DNA of 64,000 bases from Halopelagius fulvigenes (lineage in GTDB: Archaea; Halobacteriota; Halobacteria; Halobacteriales; Haloferacaceae): positions 682,001 to 746,000 of the forward strand of contig NZ_JBHSXH010000009.1 of assembly GCF_042662625.1 (NCBI RefSeq), in the 5' to 3' direction. Shown here piece after piece: positions 24,292-32,318 of the stretch. A program made the translations under genes and the position numbers. Numbering within the stretch: the stretch's first letter is position 1; each line of letters begins with the position of its first letter. The notes under the pieces were generated by a model. The model was not told the origin of the DNA, did no database searches, and worked only from the letters and a program-made list of their open reading frames with translations.

Positions 24292-26196
24292 ATGGGACAG
24301 TCTGACGAGAGTCCTACGACCGAATCGAACGACGCGGAGACAGCGGAGGAGACGGCGCGGTTCACGGCGACGAAGCGGACGTTCCTGCGGGGGTCGGGCG
24401 TCGCGTTGGGGGCCGGCGTCCTTCCGGCCGGGGCCAGTACCGCGTTAGGGACGACGGGCGGGGAGTCGAACTCCGTCGCGAGAGGGGGCGGCGGGATGGT
24501 GTCGAGCGTCCACCGGCAGGCGACCGAGGCGGGCGTCGAGGTTCTGGAGAACGGGGGCAACGCCGTCGACGCGGCGGTCGCCGTCCAGTTCGCCCTCAAC
24601 GTCGTCCAGCCCCACTCCTCGGGAATCGGCGGCGGCGGGTTCATGCTCGTCTACAGCGCCGAGGAAGACGAGATAATCGCCATCGACAACCGGGAGCGTG
24701 CGCCCCTCGGTGCCCAACCCGACATGTTCCTGAACGAGCAGGGCGAGGAGGTTCCCTTCCTCGAACGTCACACGAACGGCAAGGCGGTCGGCGTCCCCGG
24801 GACGCTGAAGGCCGCCGACGTGGCCGTAAAGCGGTTCGGGACGAAGGAACTCGGCGAACTCATCGAACCGGCCGTCGAACTGGCCGCGCCCGATGGAGAG
24901 ACGGTCACCGTGGACGAGTTCCTCGCGAGTTCCATCGCGGCCAACGTCGAGGAGGGTGCGTTCACTTCGACCGCAAAGAAGGTGTTCGCCCCGGGAGGCG
25001 ACCCCCTCGAAGCGGGCGACGAACTCGCCCAACCCGACCTCGCGGACACCCTCCGCACCATCCGCGACGAGGGCATCGGCGCGTTCTACAAGGGCGAAAT
25101 CGCGGAGGACATCGCCGAGACCGTCCAAGGCGCGGCGCGGTACCGAAAGACCGGCGGGAACATGACCGTCGACGACCTCGGCCGGTACAACGTCGAGATA
25201 ACGCGCCCCGTCCACGTGACCTACGAGGGGGACGCCCACGACATCACCGTCCGGACGATGCGCTCTCCGACCTCCGGGGGGTACGTCATCGGGCAGATTC
25301 TCAAGCTCCTCGAACCGTTCGACCTCGCGCAGTACGACCGCCGGTCGTTCGACGTCTACCACCGGATGATAGAGGCGTTCCAACTCGCGTTCGCCGACCG
25401 AAACGAGTACCTCGGAGACGAGGAGTTCGTGGACATCCCGTGGCAGGGGTTCCTCGACGAGGAGTACCTCGACGACCGCCGTCAGATCATCGACCCAAAG
25501 GAGGCGACGGCGGCGACGCGCGAACCCGGCGACCCGTTTGCCTACCAACCCGGCGGGCAGTACTTCGTCAGCCCCAGAGACGTCGAGGAGGCTCAGCACG
25601 TCGCAAACGCCTCGGGCAACAAGGGGAAGAAGACCGGAACGGAGGAACCCTCCGGACAGACGACCCACTTCACGACGGCCGACGCCGACGGGAACTTGGT
25701 CTCGTGGACCAGCACCATCGAGCAGTTGTTCGGATCGGGCATCATGGTCCCCGGGCGCGGGTTCATGCTCAACAACGAACTCACCGACTTCGACTCCGAG
25801 CCCGGCGGGCCGAACGAGGTCCAACCGGAGAAGCGCCCCCTCAGTAGCACGAGTCCGACGATAGTCACGCGCGACGGCGACCCCTTCCTGACGGTCGGGT
25901 CGCCCGGCGGGTGGTCCATCATCCACACCGTCTCCCAGATACTCCTCAACGTCGCGGAGTTCGGCATGGACATCGACGAGGCCGTCGCCGAACCGCGCGT
26001 GTACTCCGCGACGGGGACCTGGGTCCAAGCCGAGGGCGGCGTCCCCGACGGCGTCGTCGACGAACTGAACGCCGCCGGGCACGACGTCTCCGTCGTGGAG
26101 AGCATCGGCAACGTCCAGTCCATCCGCATCGAGGACGACGGCGGGTACGTCGGCGTCGCGGACAAACGCCGGAACGGGTCCGCGAAGTCGCCGTAA
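24292..26196 (+). CDS. ggt: gamma-glutamyltransferase, exported
   Basis: The 634-residue N-terminal nucleophile enzyme cleaves gamma-glutamyl bonds of glutathione-like peptides and transfers the glutamyl group. The catalytic Thr that becomes the N-terminus of the small subunit is near T457 in 'SGQTTHFTTADADGNLVSWT', and 'LSSTSPTIV' and 'GSPGG' are the substrate-site motifs. The N-terminus 'KRTFLRGSGVALGAG' is a Tat-like signal with a Lys-Arg pair. The ATG at 24292 is chosen because an AT-rich TATA-like stretch (24251-24268) sits about 26-30 nt upstream; ATG 24277 adds five residues. Haloarchaea use gamma-glutamylcysteine rather than glutathione, a plausible substrate. Confidence 0.92.
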   Translation: MGQSDESPTTESNDAETAEETARFTATKRTFLRGSGVALGAGVLPAGASTALGTTGGESNSVARGGGGMVSSVHRQATEAGVEVLENGGNAVDAAVAVQFALNVVQPHSSGIGGGGFMLVYSAEEDEIIAIDNRERAPLGAQPDMFLNEQGEEVPFLERHTNGKAVGVPGTLKAADVAVKRFGTKELGELIEPAVELAAPDGETVTVDEFLASSIAANVEEGAFTSTAKKVFAPGGDPLEAGDELAQPDLADTLRTIRDEGIGAFYKGEIAEDIAETVQGAARYRKTGGNMTVDDLGRYNVEITRPVHVTYEGDAHDITVRTMRSPTSGGYVIGQILKLLEPFDLAQYDRRSFDVYHRMIEAFQLAFADRNEYLGDEEFVDIPWQGFLDEEYLDDRRQIIDPKEATAATREPGDPFAYQPGGQYFVSPRDVEEAQHVANASGNKGKKTGTEEPSGQTTHFTTADADGNLVSWTSTIEQLFGSGIMVPGRGFMLNNELTDFDSEPGGPNEVQPEKRPLSSTSPTIVTRDGDPFLTVGSPGGWSIIHTVSQILLNVAEFGMDIDEAVAEPRVYSATGTWVQAEGGVPDGVVDELNAAGHDVSVVESIGNVQSIRIEDDGGYVGVADKRRNGSAKSP

Positions 26197-26246
26197 GCGG
26201 CGTCGGCGACTCGAAACCTTCGCCGTTTCTGTCGAACCACCGCCAC

Positions 26247-26253
26247 ATTTATC
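26247..26253 (+). promoter_or_regulatory. TATA element for the two-TM small protein
   Basis: ATTTATC is centred about 28 nt before the ATG at 26278, consistent with a leaderless transcript. Confidence 0.5.
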
Positions 26254-26277
26254 GACAGGTAGATTACATTTCTCTGT

Positions 26278-26523
26278 ATGAGTTACAATCGGCGGAGCGA
26301 GTTCGGCCTACCGTCACGCTGGCTCGAACTGAATAGTAGCGCGATAGAGTTGCTATTCGCTGTAACAGTCGTTCTCGGGTCAATGTCTCTCTTCGCATTA
26401 GCGAGTGGAGACCCCGAAACGACGGCGTTTATCGCACTAACTGGAATTGCAGTTGTCCTTCTCGGGACAGCACTCGTCCGACTGTCCGAGCACCTCCGGA
26501 CGAATCGGACGCCCCTCTCCTGA
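26278..26523 (+). CDS. 81-residue two-TM membrane protein
   Basis: A soluble N-terminus (about 22 residues) is followed by two hydrophobic helices ('AIELLFAVTVVLGSMSLFALA' and 'FIALTGIAVVLLGTALVRL'). The DNA is less GC-rich than the surroundings, with unusual codon choice (many A/T third positions). I do not recognise a family. A TATA element fits the ATG at 26278. The base composition could signal horizontal transfer or an accessory gene. Confidence 0.6.
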   Translation: MSYNRRSEFGLPSRWLELNSSAIELLFAVTVVLGSMSLFALASGDPETTAFIALTGIAVVLLGTALVRLSEHLRTNRTPLS

Positions 26524-26933
26524 TGAGCGGTGCGCGCTGACCGCCGTAACGACGTAGGGTACGTCCCTGTTCTGAACTTCGCAGTCTTCGGGCGGAGATT
26601 CGTACATCAACCTCCCGTACTCCCTCGTAATTCTGGATCGCTTTGGATGGGCCACTCGGCGTCGTTTCGTTGGTCTCGATGCGTGTTCGGGCGGTACTTC
26701 GTTCGAGAGCGGTCGTCGTTGTCGTGGCTGAACCCTCCTTCCGAGCGATTTCACTGTCGGTGTGACTTTGTTCTCGGCGCGCAACGACGTTCGCGCGCGT
26801 TCCGGAACGCCGCCTCGGCCCCGCCGCCGCCGATTTGATATCGCGTTATCCAGTTTATCAGCACTGTCCTCCCGGCGAGGACGCCCGCCTCCGGCATACC
26901 AAAGCATTACTTGCCGCGTGCCAACCTGATACC
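26524..26933. other. 410-bp intergenic region, no supported gene
   Basis: The stretch is less GC-rich than its surroundings. Open frames on both strands (for example 26530-26838) have no codon bias, domains or promoter spacing that I can see. The last part carries the promoter of the glycine-cleavage operon. Confidence 0.5.
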
Positions 26934-28019
26934 ATGGCCCTTCGCAAACCGCCGTTACGCGAGGTACACGCCGCGCGCGACGCGAAGTTCACGGAGTTCG
27001 GCGGGTGGGACATGCCGGTCGAGTTCGACTCTATCAGAGACGAACACGCGTCGGTCCGCGAGTCGGCGGGCATCTTCGACGTCTCCCACATGGGGGAGAT
27101 AGAGGTGTCCGGCCCCGACGCGACGACGCTGATGCAACGCCTGACGACGAACGACGTGACGAACCTCTCGCCGGGCGACTCCCAGTACGCGGCGATACTC
27201 GACGACGAGGGCACGATTCTCGACGACACCGTGGTCTACCGCCTCCCCGAGGAGGAGACGTACCTGTTCGTCCCCAACGCGGGCCACGACGAGGAGATGT
27301 ACCGGCGGTGGACGGAGTACCGCGACGAGTGGAACCTTGACGCCGCCGTCCGGAACGTCACCGACGAGTGGGCGATGTTCGCCGTCCAAGGGCCGGACGC
27401 GCCCGGCCTCGTGACGGCGGCGGACGGAGACGTCTCGGACCTCTCGAAGTTCGAGGCCGCCTACGCCGACGTCGCCGGCGTCCGGTCGTGGGTCGCGCGA
27501 ACCGGCTACACGGGCGAAGACGGGTTCGAGATACTCTGTCCGTCCGAGGACGCCGAGACGGTCTGGGAGGCGTTCGACTGCCAGCCCTGCGGCCTCGGGG
27601 CCCGCGACACCCTCCGCATCGAGATGGGATTCCTCCTCTCGGGGCAGGACTTCGACCCCGAGGAGGAACCGCGGAACCCCTACGAGGCGGGCATCGGCTT
27701 CACGGTGAAACTCGACACCGAGTTCGTCGGGAGAGACGCTCTCGAACGCGTCGAGGCGGAGGGCGTCGACGAGAAGTTCGTCGGGATGAAACTGCTGGAC
27801 CGCGGCATCGCCCGCCACGGGCACGACGTGACCGACGAGGACGGCGACGTCATCGGCCGCGTCACCTCCGGGACGATGAGTCCGACGCTGGGCGAGTCCA
27901 TCGCCCTCGGGTACGTTCCGGTGGAGTACGCGACCCCCGACTCGCGGGTCACCGTCGTCGTCCGCGGCGAGGAGAAGCGCGCGCAAATCGTCACACCACC
28001 GTTCTTGGAGGACAGATAA
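26934..28019 (+). CDS. gcvT: glycine cleavage system T protein (aminomethyltransferase)
   Basis: GcvT transfers the methylene group of aminomethyl-lipoyl-H to tetrahydrofolate (or a haloarchaeal folate) and releases ammonia. The 361-residue protein has the family's 'EFGGWDMPVEFDSIRDEHASVRESAGIFDVSHMGEIEVSG' (12-60) and 'GYTGEDGFEIL' segments, and ends with the C-terminal 'GRVTSGTMSPTLGESIALGYV' barrel. The ATG at 26934 is used. Its stop abuts gcvH's start (TAAATG), so the four gcv genes are a tight operon. Confidence 0.96.
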   Translation: MALRKPPLREVHAARDAKFTEFGGWDMPVEFDSIRDEHASVRESAGIFDVSHMGEIEVSGPDATTLMQRLTTNDVTNLSPGDSQYAAILDDEGTILDDTVVYRLPEEETYLFVPNAGHDEEMYRRWTEYRDEWNLDAAVRNVTDEWAMFAVQGPDAPGLVTAADGDVSDLSKFEAAYADVAGVRSWVARTGYTGEDGFEILCPSEDAETVWEAFDCQPCGLGARDTLRIEMGFLLSGQDFDPEEEPRNPYEAGIGFTVKLDTEFVGRDALERVEAEGVDEKFVGMKLLDRGIARHGHDVTDEDGDVIGRVTSGTMSPTLGESIALGYVPVEYATPDSRVTVVVRGEEKRAQIVTPPFLEDR

Positions 28020-28400
28020 ATGTTCGAAGTTCCCGAAGATCGAAAGTACCTGGAATCGCACGAGTACGCAACCACAGACGGCGACACTGCAACCGTCGGC
28101 ATCACCGACTTCGCGCAGGACGAACTGGGCGACGTCGTCTACGTCGAACTGCCCGACGAGGGCGACGACGTCGCGCAGGGCGAGGAGTTCGGCGTCGTCG
28201 AGAGCATCAAGGCCGTCTCCGACCTGTACGCGCCCGTCTCGGGCACGGTCGTGGCGGTCAACGACGACCTGTTCGACCACCCCGAGTACGTCAACGACGA
28301 CCCGTACGGCGACGGGTGGATGCTGAAGGTCGAAGTGACCGACGAGGGAGGGTTCGACGAGTTGCTCTCGCCCGACGAGTACCGCGAACAGACCGAATGA
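28020..28400 (+). CDS. gcvH: glycine cleavage system H protein (lipoyl carrier)
   Basis: The 126-residue carrier shuttles the aminomethyl group between P and T proteins on a lipoyl-lysine. The modified Lys is K64 in 'GVVESIKAVSDLYAPVSG', the canonical lipoyl site. The fold is a flattened beta barrel, acidic as usual for haloarchaea. Zero-nucleotide gap from gcvT and a 4-nt overlap (ATGA) with gcvPA downstream, so coupled translation is likely. Confidence 0.97.
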   Translation: MFEVPEDRKYLESHEYATTDGDTATVGITDFAQDELGDVVYVELPDEGDDVAQGEEFGVVESIKAVSDLYAPVSGTVVAVNDDLFDHPEYVNDDPYGDGWMLKVEVTDEGGFDELLSPDEYREQTE

Positions 28401-29719
28401 CGCGGGGAAGCCCCTACGCACCGCACACGGACGCAGAGACGAGGGAGATGCTCGCCGCCGTCGGCGCGGAGAGCGAGGAGGACCTCTTCGACATCCCCGA
28501 TGAGGTCCGATTCGACGGCGAGTTCGGCATCGAGGCCCGCCGCGAACGCGACGTCCGACGGGAGATTGCGACTACGCTGTCGAAGAACGACGACCTGACG
28601 GAGTTCCTCGGCCGCGGCCACCACTCCCACTACGTTCCGTCCCTCGTGGACGACCTCTCGCGGCGGTCAGAGTTTCTCACCTCGTACACCCAGTACCAAC
28701 CGGAGATAACGCAGGGGTTCCTGCAGGTTCTCTTCGAGTACCAGTCGATGCTCGTCGAACTGACGGGTCTGCCGGTGGCGAACTGTTCGATGTACGACGA
28801 CGCCACCGCACTCGCGGAGGCGGCGCGACTCGCCGGGCGCGCGCGCCGCGTCTCCGGCGGCCGCGTCCTCGTCCCCGAGATTCTCCGCGAGGGGAAACGC
28901 CGCGTCCTCGACAACTACGTCGCCGGAACCGACCTCGACGTCGAGACGTACGCGACGGACGATGGCACCGTCGATATCGACGCCCTCGAAGCGCGGGTGG
29001 ACGAGGACGTGGCGATGGTGTACGCCGAGAACCCGACGGTCCGCGGGGCCATCGAACCGCGCCTCTCCGAAATCGGCGACATCGCCGACGAGAGCGGTGC
29101 GCTGTTCTGTCTCGGGACGGACATCGTCGCCCTCGCCTTGTTGGAAGAACCCGCCGCCGTCGGCGCCGACGTGGTGGTCGGCGAGGCAGACGCACTCGGC
29201 ATGCCGGCGAGTTACGGCATGGGACTCGGCCTGTTCGCCACCCGCGAGGAGTTCCTCCGGCAGGTTCCCGGCCGCCTCGTCGGCGCGAGCGAAGACGCCG
29301 CCGACAAGCGCGCGTACACGCTGACGCTGCAGACGCGCGAACAGCACATCCGCAAGGAGCGAGCCACCTCGAACATCTGTACGAATCAGGCGTGGGTGGC
29401 CCTGCGGACGGCGATGCACGTCGCCTCCCTCGGCCCGTCGGGCCTCGTGGACCTGGCGAAACGGTGCGTCACCGACGCCGAGGCGTTGGCCGCCGAGTTG
29501 GACGGCCTGAAGGGCGTCCGCGCCCCAGTCCACGACAGGCACCACTTCCGCGAGTTCGTCGTCCACGTGGACCAACCCGCGAGGGCCATCGCCTCCGACC
29601 TCGAAGCGGAGGGGTTCGCCGTCCACGTCGTCGGCGAACACCGCCTGCAAGTCTGCGTCACCGACCTGAACGCCTCGAAGACGGACGCCCTCGTCGCGGC
29701 GTTCGAGGAGGTTCTCTGA
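28397..29719 (+). CDS. gcvPA: glycine dehydrogenase subunit 1 (P protein, N-terminal half)
   Basis: The 440-residue protein is the N-terminal half of a split P protein. 'FLGRGHHSHYVPSLVDDLSRRSEFLTSYTQYQPEITQGFLQVLFEYQSMLVELTGLPVANCSMYD' (about residues 74-138) is the P-protein signature. The PLP Lys is in the other subunit, so this subunit is needed structurally and for the interface. Split P is typical of archaea and several bacteria. It overlaps gcvPB by one base (TGATG), consistent with 1:1 expression. Confidence 0.96.
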   Translation: MTRGSPYAPHTDAETREMLAAVGAESEEDLFDIPDEVRFDGEFGIEARRERDVRREIATTLSKNDDLTEFLGRGHHSHYVPSLVDDLSRRSEFLTSYTQYQPEITQGFLQVLFEYQSMLVELTGLPVANCSMYDDATALAEAARLAGRARRVSGGRVLVPEILREGKRRVLDNYVAGTDLDVETYATDDGTVDIDALEARVDEDVAMVYAENPTVRGAIEPRLSEIGDIADESGALFCLGTDIVALALLEEPAAVGADVVVGEADALGMPASYGMGLGLFATREEFLRQVPGRLVGASEDAADKRAYTLTLQTREQHIRKERATSNICTNQAWVALRTAMHVASLGPSGLVDLAKRCVTDAEALAAELDGLKGVRAPVHDRHHFREFVVHVDQPARAIASDLEAEGFAVHVVGEHRLQVCVTDLNASKTDALVAAFEEVL

Positions 29720-31203
29720 TGGATTTCGACCAAGCACGCTACGCCCGCGAGGACGTGTACGAACCGCTCCTCTCGGAGAAGAACTCGACGCGCGTCGAGA
29801 TAGACGCGGAGGACTCGCCCCTCCCCGACGACCTGACGCGCGATTCCGTGGAACTGCCCGAACTGTCCGAACCCGAACTGGCGCGGCACTACACGCGCCT
29901 CTCGCAGATGAACTGGAGCGTGGAGACGGGGCCGTACCCCCTCGGGTCGTGTACGATGAAGTACAACCCCTCGTTCACCGAGGACGTGGCCGCAGACCCG
30001 AACGCGGCGGTCCACCCCGACCGTTCCGCGCGGAGCGTCCAGGGGACGCTCGAACTCCTGTCCGACCTGCAGGACTACCTCGGCCGAATCGGCGGCATGG
30101 ACGCCGTGACGCTTCAACCGCCCGCGGGCGCGGCGGGCGAGTTCGCGGGCATCCTCGTCGCGAAGGCGTACCACGAGGCCAACGGCAACGACCGCAGCGA
30201 GGTCATCGTCCCCGCCTCCGCGCACGGCACCAACTTCGCCACCGCCGCGATGGCGGGGTACGACGTTGTCGAACTCCCCTCCGGGGAGGACGGCCGCGTG
30301 GACGTGGACGCCCTCGACGCCGCCGTCTCCGAGGACACCGCCGCGCTGATGCTCACCAACCCGAACACGGTTGGCCTCTTCGAGCGAGACATCGTCGAAA
30401 TCGCGGAGATGGTCCACGACGCCGGCGGACTGCTCTACTACGACGGCGCGAACCTCAACGCCCTGTTGGGCCGCGGCCGCCCGGGCGACATGGGGTTCGA
30501 CATCATGCACTACAACGTCCACAAGACGTTCGCGACGCCGCACGGCGGCGGCGGCCCCGGCGCGGGACCGGTCGGCGTCGTCAAGGAGCTCGCGGAGTTC
30601 CTCCCGAGTCCGCACGTCCGCGAACGCGGCGGGTCGTACGAACTGTACGAACCCGAGCGAACGGTCGGCAAAGTCCACGGCTACGCCGGTAACTGGCTGG
30701 TTCTCGTGAAGGCGTACGCTTACATCGCCCGTCTCGGCGACGAGGGACTGGCGGACGCCAGCGCGAAGGCCGTCCTCAACGCGAACTACCTCGCCGAGAA
30801 GGTGGACTTGGAGGTTCCGTACGGCCCGTTCCACCACGAGTTCGCCGCGACGGCGGGCGAACGCGACGTTCGAGAATCGGGCGGCGATTCTCGGGCCAAC
30901 GAAAACGCGAAGCGTTCTCGTGACGCTGCGGACGTGGCCAAGCGGATGCTCGACTACGGCGTCCACCCGCCGACGACGAAGTGGCCCGAGTTCGTCCCCG
31001 AGGCGATGCTCACCGAACCGACGGAGGTGGAGAACCGAGACTCCCTGGACGACTTGGCGCGCGCGTTCAACGAGTCGCTCGCGGACTCCGAGGAGGAACT
31101 CGAACGCGCGCCCTCGCGGACGACGGCGCGGCGCATCGACCAAGCCGGCGCCGCGCGGAACCCGCGACTCTCGTGGCGCGCGCTCGACGCCGAAGAAGAG
31201 TAG
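29719..31203 (+). CDS. gcvPB: glycine dehydrogenase subunit 2 (P protein, C-terminal half)
   Basis: The 494-residue PLP-dependent half carries the cofactor Lys K269 in 'HYNVHKTFATPHGGGGPG'. It decarboxylates glycine and hands the aminomethyl group to GcvH. 'GPYPLGSCTMKYNPS' near the N-terminus and 'DYGVHPPTTKWPEFVPEAMLTEPTEVENRDSLD' near the C-terminus are diagnostic. Residues 385-401 (30871-30921) are a Gly/Arg/Asn/Ser insert between 'HEFAATAG' and 'ADVAKRMLDYGVHPP' that I do not recall from homologues; its DNA is two tandem palindromes. The insert is in a probable surface loop. Confidence 0.96.
   Translation: MDFDQARYAREDVYEPLLSEKNSTRVEIDAEDSPLPDDLTRDSVELPELSEPELARHYTRLSQMNWSVETGPYPLGSCTMKYNPSFTEDVAADPNAAVHPDRSARSVQGTLELLSDLQDYLGRIGGMDAVTLQPPAGAAGEFAGILVAKAYHEANGNDRSEVIVPASAHGTNFATAAMAGYDVVELPSGEDGRVDVDALDAAVSEDTAALMLTNPNTVGLFERDIVEIAEMVHDAGGLLYYDGANLNALLGRGRPGDMGFDIMHYNVHKTFATPHGGGGPGAGPVGVVKELAEFLPSPHVRERGGSYELYEPERTVGKVHGYAGNWLVLVKAYAYIARLGDEGLADASAKAVLNANYLAEKVDLEVPYGPFHHEFAATAGERDVRESGGDSRANENAKRSRDAADVAKRMLDYGVHPPTTKWPEFVPEAMLTEPTEVENRDSLDDLARAFNESLADSEEELERAPSRTTARRIDQAGAARNPRLSWRALDAEEE
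30871..30921 (+). repeat. tandem palindromic element inside gcvPB, in frame
   Basis: CGAGAATCG-GGCGG-CGATTCTCG (30871-30893) is a perfect nine-base inverted repeat with a five-base loop. ACGAAAACGC-GAA-GCGTTCTCGT (30899-30921) is a ten-base inverted repeat with one mismatch and a three-base loop. The pair spans exactly 51 nt, codons 385-401 of gcvPB, and keeps the frame. Confidence 0.75.
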
Positions 31204-31223
31204 AAACGCGATTTTTCCGCGGA

Positions 31224-31388
31224 TTACGCTTTCGCGGTGGTGATGCCGTCGTCGATGTTGATGAAGCCGTAGCCGCACTCGCTGCAGCGCCACTTCGTCT
31301 TCTTCCCGAGGTGTATCTCCATGTAGGCCGTCCGCCAGAACTGGCTGTTGTCGCACTCGGGGCAGTCGTACTCCATCTCGAGGCTCAT
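31224..31388 (-). CDS. small zinc-ribbon protein
   Basis: The 54-residue product has two Cys pairs, 'YDCPECDNSQFW' and 'WRCSECGYGFINIDD', forming a zinc ribbon. This layout is known among haloarchaeal small zinc-finger proteins (DUF7838-like, not verified); several such proteins affect transcription, motility or stress phenotypes. The ATG at 31388 gives the compact form; longer in-frame starts add only low-complexity residues. It is convergent with gcvPB. Confidence 0.8.
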   Translation of the reverse strand: MSLEMEYDCPECDNSQFWRTAYMEIHLGKKTKWRCSECGYGFINIDDGITTAKA

Positions 31389-31588
31389 ACCGCACGCTCC
31401 GCGACGCGCGAAGTTGAAGATACTGATTCGAACGGTAATCTCGCGGGCGATATATCGCATATCGCGATACGGAAATCCGTTGGTCGAGGCGACACTCTCG
31501 GTGCACGTACTCTGTGTCCGCTCTCGCGGCTTCGTACCGAGGAAACCGACCGCTCGGTCCGCGTACGAACGCGACGAGAAAAGGGGGG

Positions 31589-32161
31589 TTACCGTCCGCT
31601 CTCGGGGTCTGTGGTGAAGATGTCGTACCACTCGGCGTCGGCGACGGTTCGCGCGGCCGCGCCGTCCTCGGTGAACTCGACCACCGTCGCCGAGTGAAAA
31701 CTTTCGAACTGAGATGTGGAGATGCCGAACTCGACTTCCGCGGAGTCGCTGCGAATCCGGTATCGGTACCGCCCCGAATCGCGCAGGCGTATCAACGCGT
31801 ACGTGTCCGGGTTCAATGTCCGCCCGTTCCCGTCGTAGATGCGCTCTCCATCGCGGGAGATGCGTTCGCTCACGCTGTGGTCGGACGCTCCGCTGTTCCA
31901 CACGAGAACGCCGTGCGGTTCCGGGTTTCCTCTGCTCGAACCGATCCACTCGTTCCCTATCCTCTCCATCGTCCCGAGCGAAGCGGGTATCGTCGGGCGA
32001 AAGCCGGCACCAACCGACTGTCCTTCGGAGATGGTGCCCGTCGACGAAGTGCCGTCGCGGTGGGCCGCATCGGCTTGGCTGCCCCCGTCCGTCGAACAGC
32101 CGGCAACGAGACTTGCGCTCAACGCGCCACAGGTCGCGAGAATCGTTCGGCGGTGGACCAT
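31589..32161 (-). CDS. lipoprotein, unknown function
   Basis: The 190-residue protein starts 'MVHRRTILATCGALSASLVAGC', a twin-Arg signal with lipobox Cys22. After a Ser/Gly/Thr linker the domain is beta-rich ('EPHGVLVWNSGASDHSVSERI', 'RYRYRIRSDSAEVEFGISTSQFESFHSATVV'), with no catalytic motif, and resembles generic haloarchaeal surface lipoproteins. A TATA element (32184-32190) about 26 nt upstream fits the ATG at 32161 as a leaderless start. Confidence 0.7.
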   Translation of the reverse strand: MVHRRTILATCGALSASLVAGCSTDGGSQADAAHRDGTSSTGTISEGQSVGAGFRPTIPASLGTMERIGNEWIGSSRGNPEPHGVLVWNSGASDHSVSERISRDGERIYDGNGRTLNPDTYALIRLRDSGRYRYRIRSDSAEVEFGISTSQFESFHSATVVEFTEDGAAARTVADAEWYDIFTTDPESGR

Positions 32162-32183
32162 TAGGCTGCCCTCAGAGAGCAGT

Positions 32184-32190
32184 GGTAAAT
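32184..32190 (-). promoter_or_regulatory. TATA element for the lipoprotein gene
   Basis: On the minus strand this reads ATTTACC, centred about 26 nt before the ATG at 32161. Confidence 0.5.
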
Positions 32191-32318
32191 GCCTTCTCAA
32201 AATATATGTATCCGAGACAGTCACCGATGCTGATACGACGTCCCGATTTCTCCCGGAGCGCGGACGGTACGGCGGTCGGATCGGAGAACCGGACCGTCGG
32301 CCGGGGAGGCGGGGAGCA

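Noticed and set aside
26530..26838. 102-residue open frame in the 410-bp gap before gcvT
   Set aside because: Mixed low-complexity residues, no promoter at its start, no recognised fold and no matching codon usage; opposite frames are equally open.
27368..29719. 783-codon frame over gcvT-gcvPA
   Set aside because: Its first half is a shifted-frame shadow of gcvT; only the region from 28397 in this frame is gcvPA.
31204..31223. T-rich stretch after gcvPB as a defined terminator
   Set aside because: Only a run of five T without a clear stem; too weak to list.
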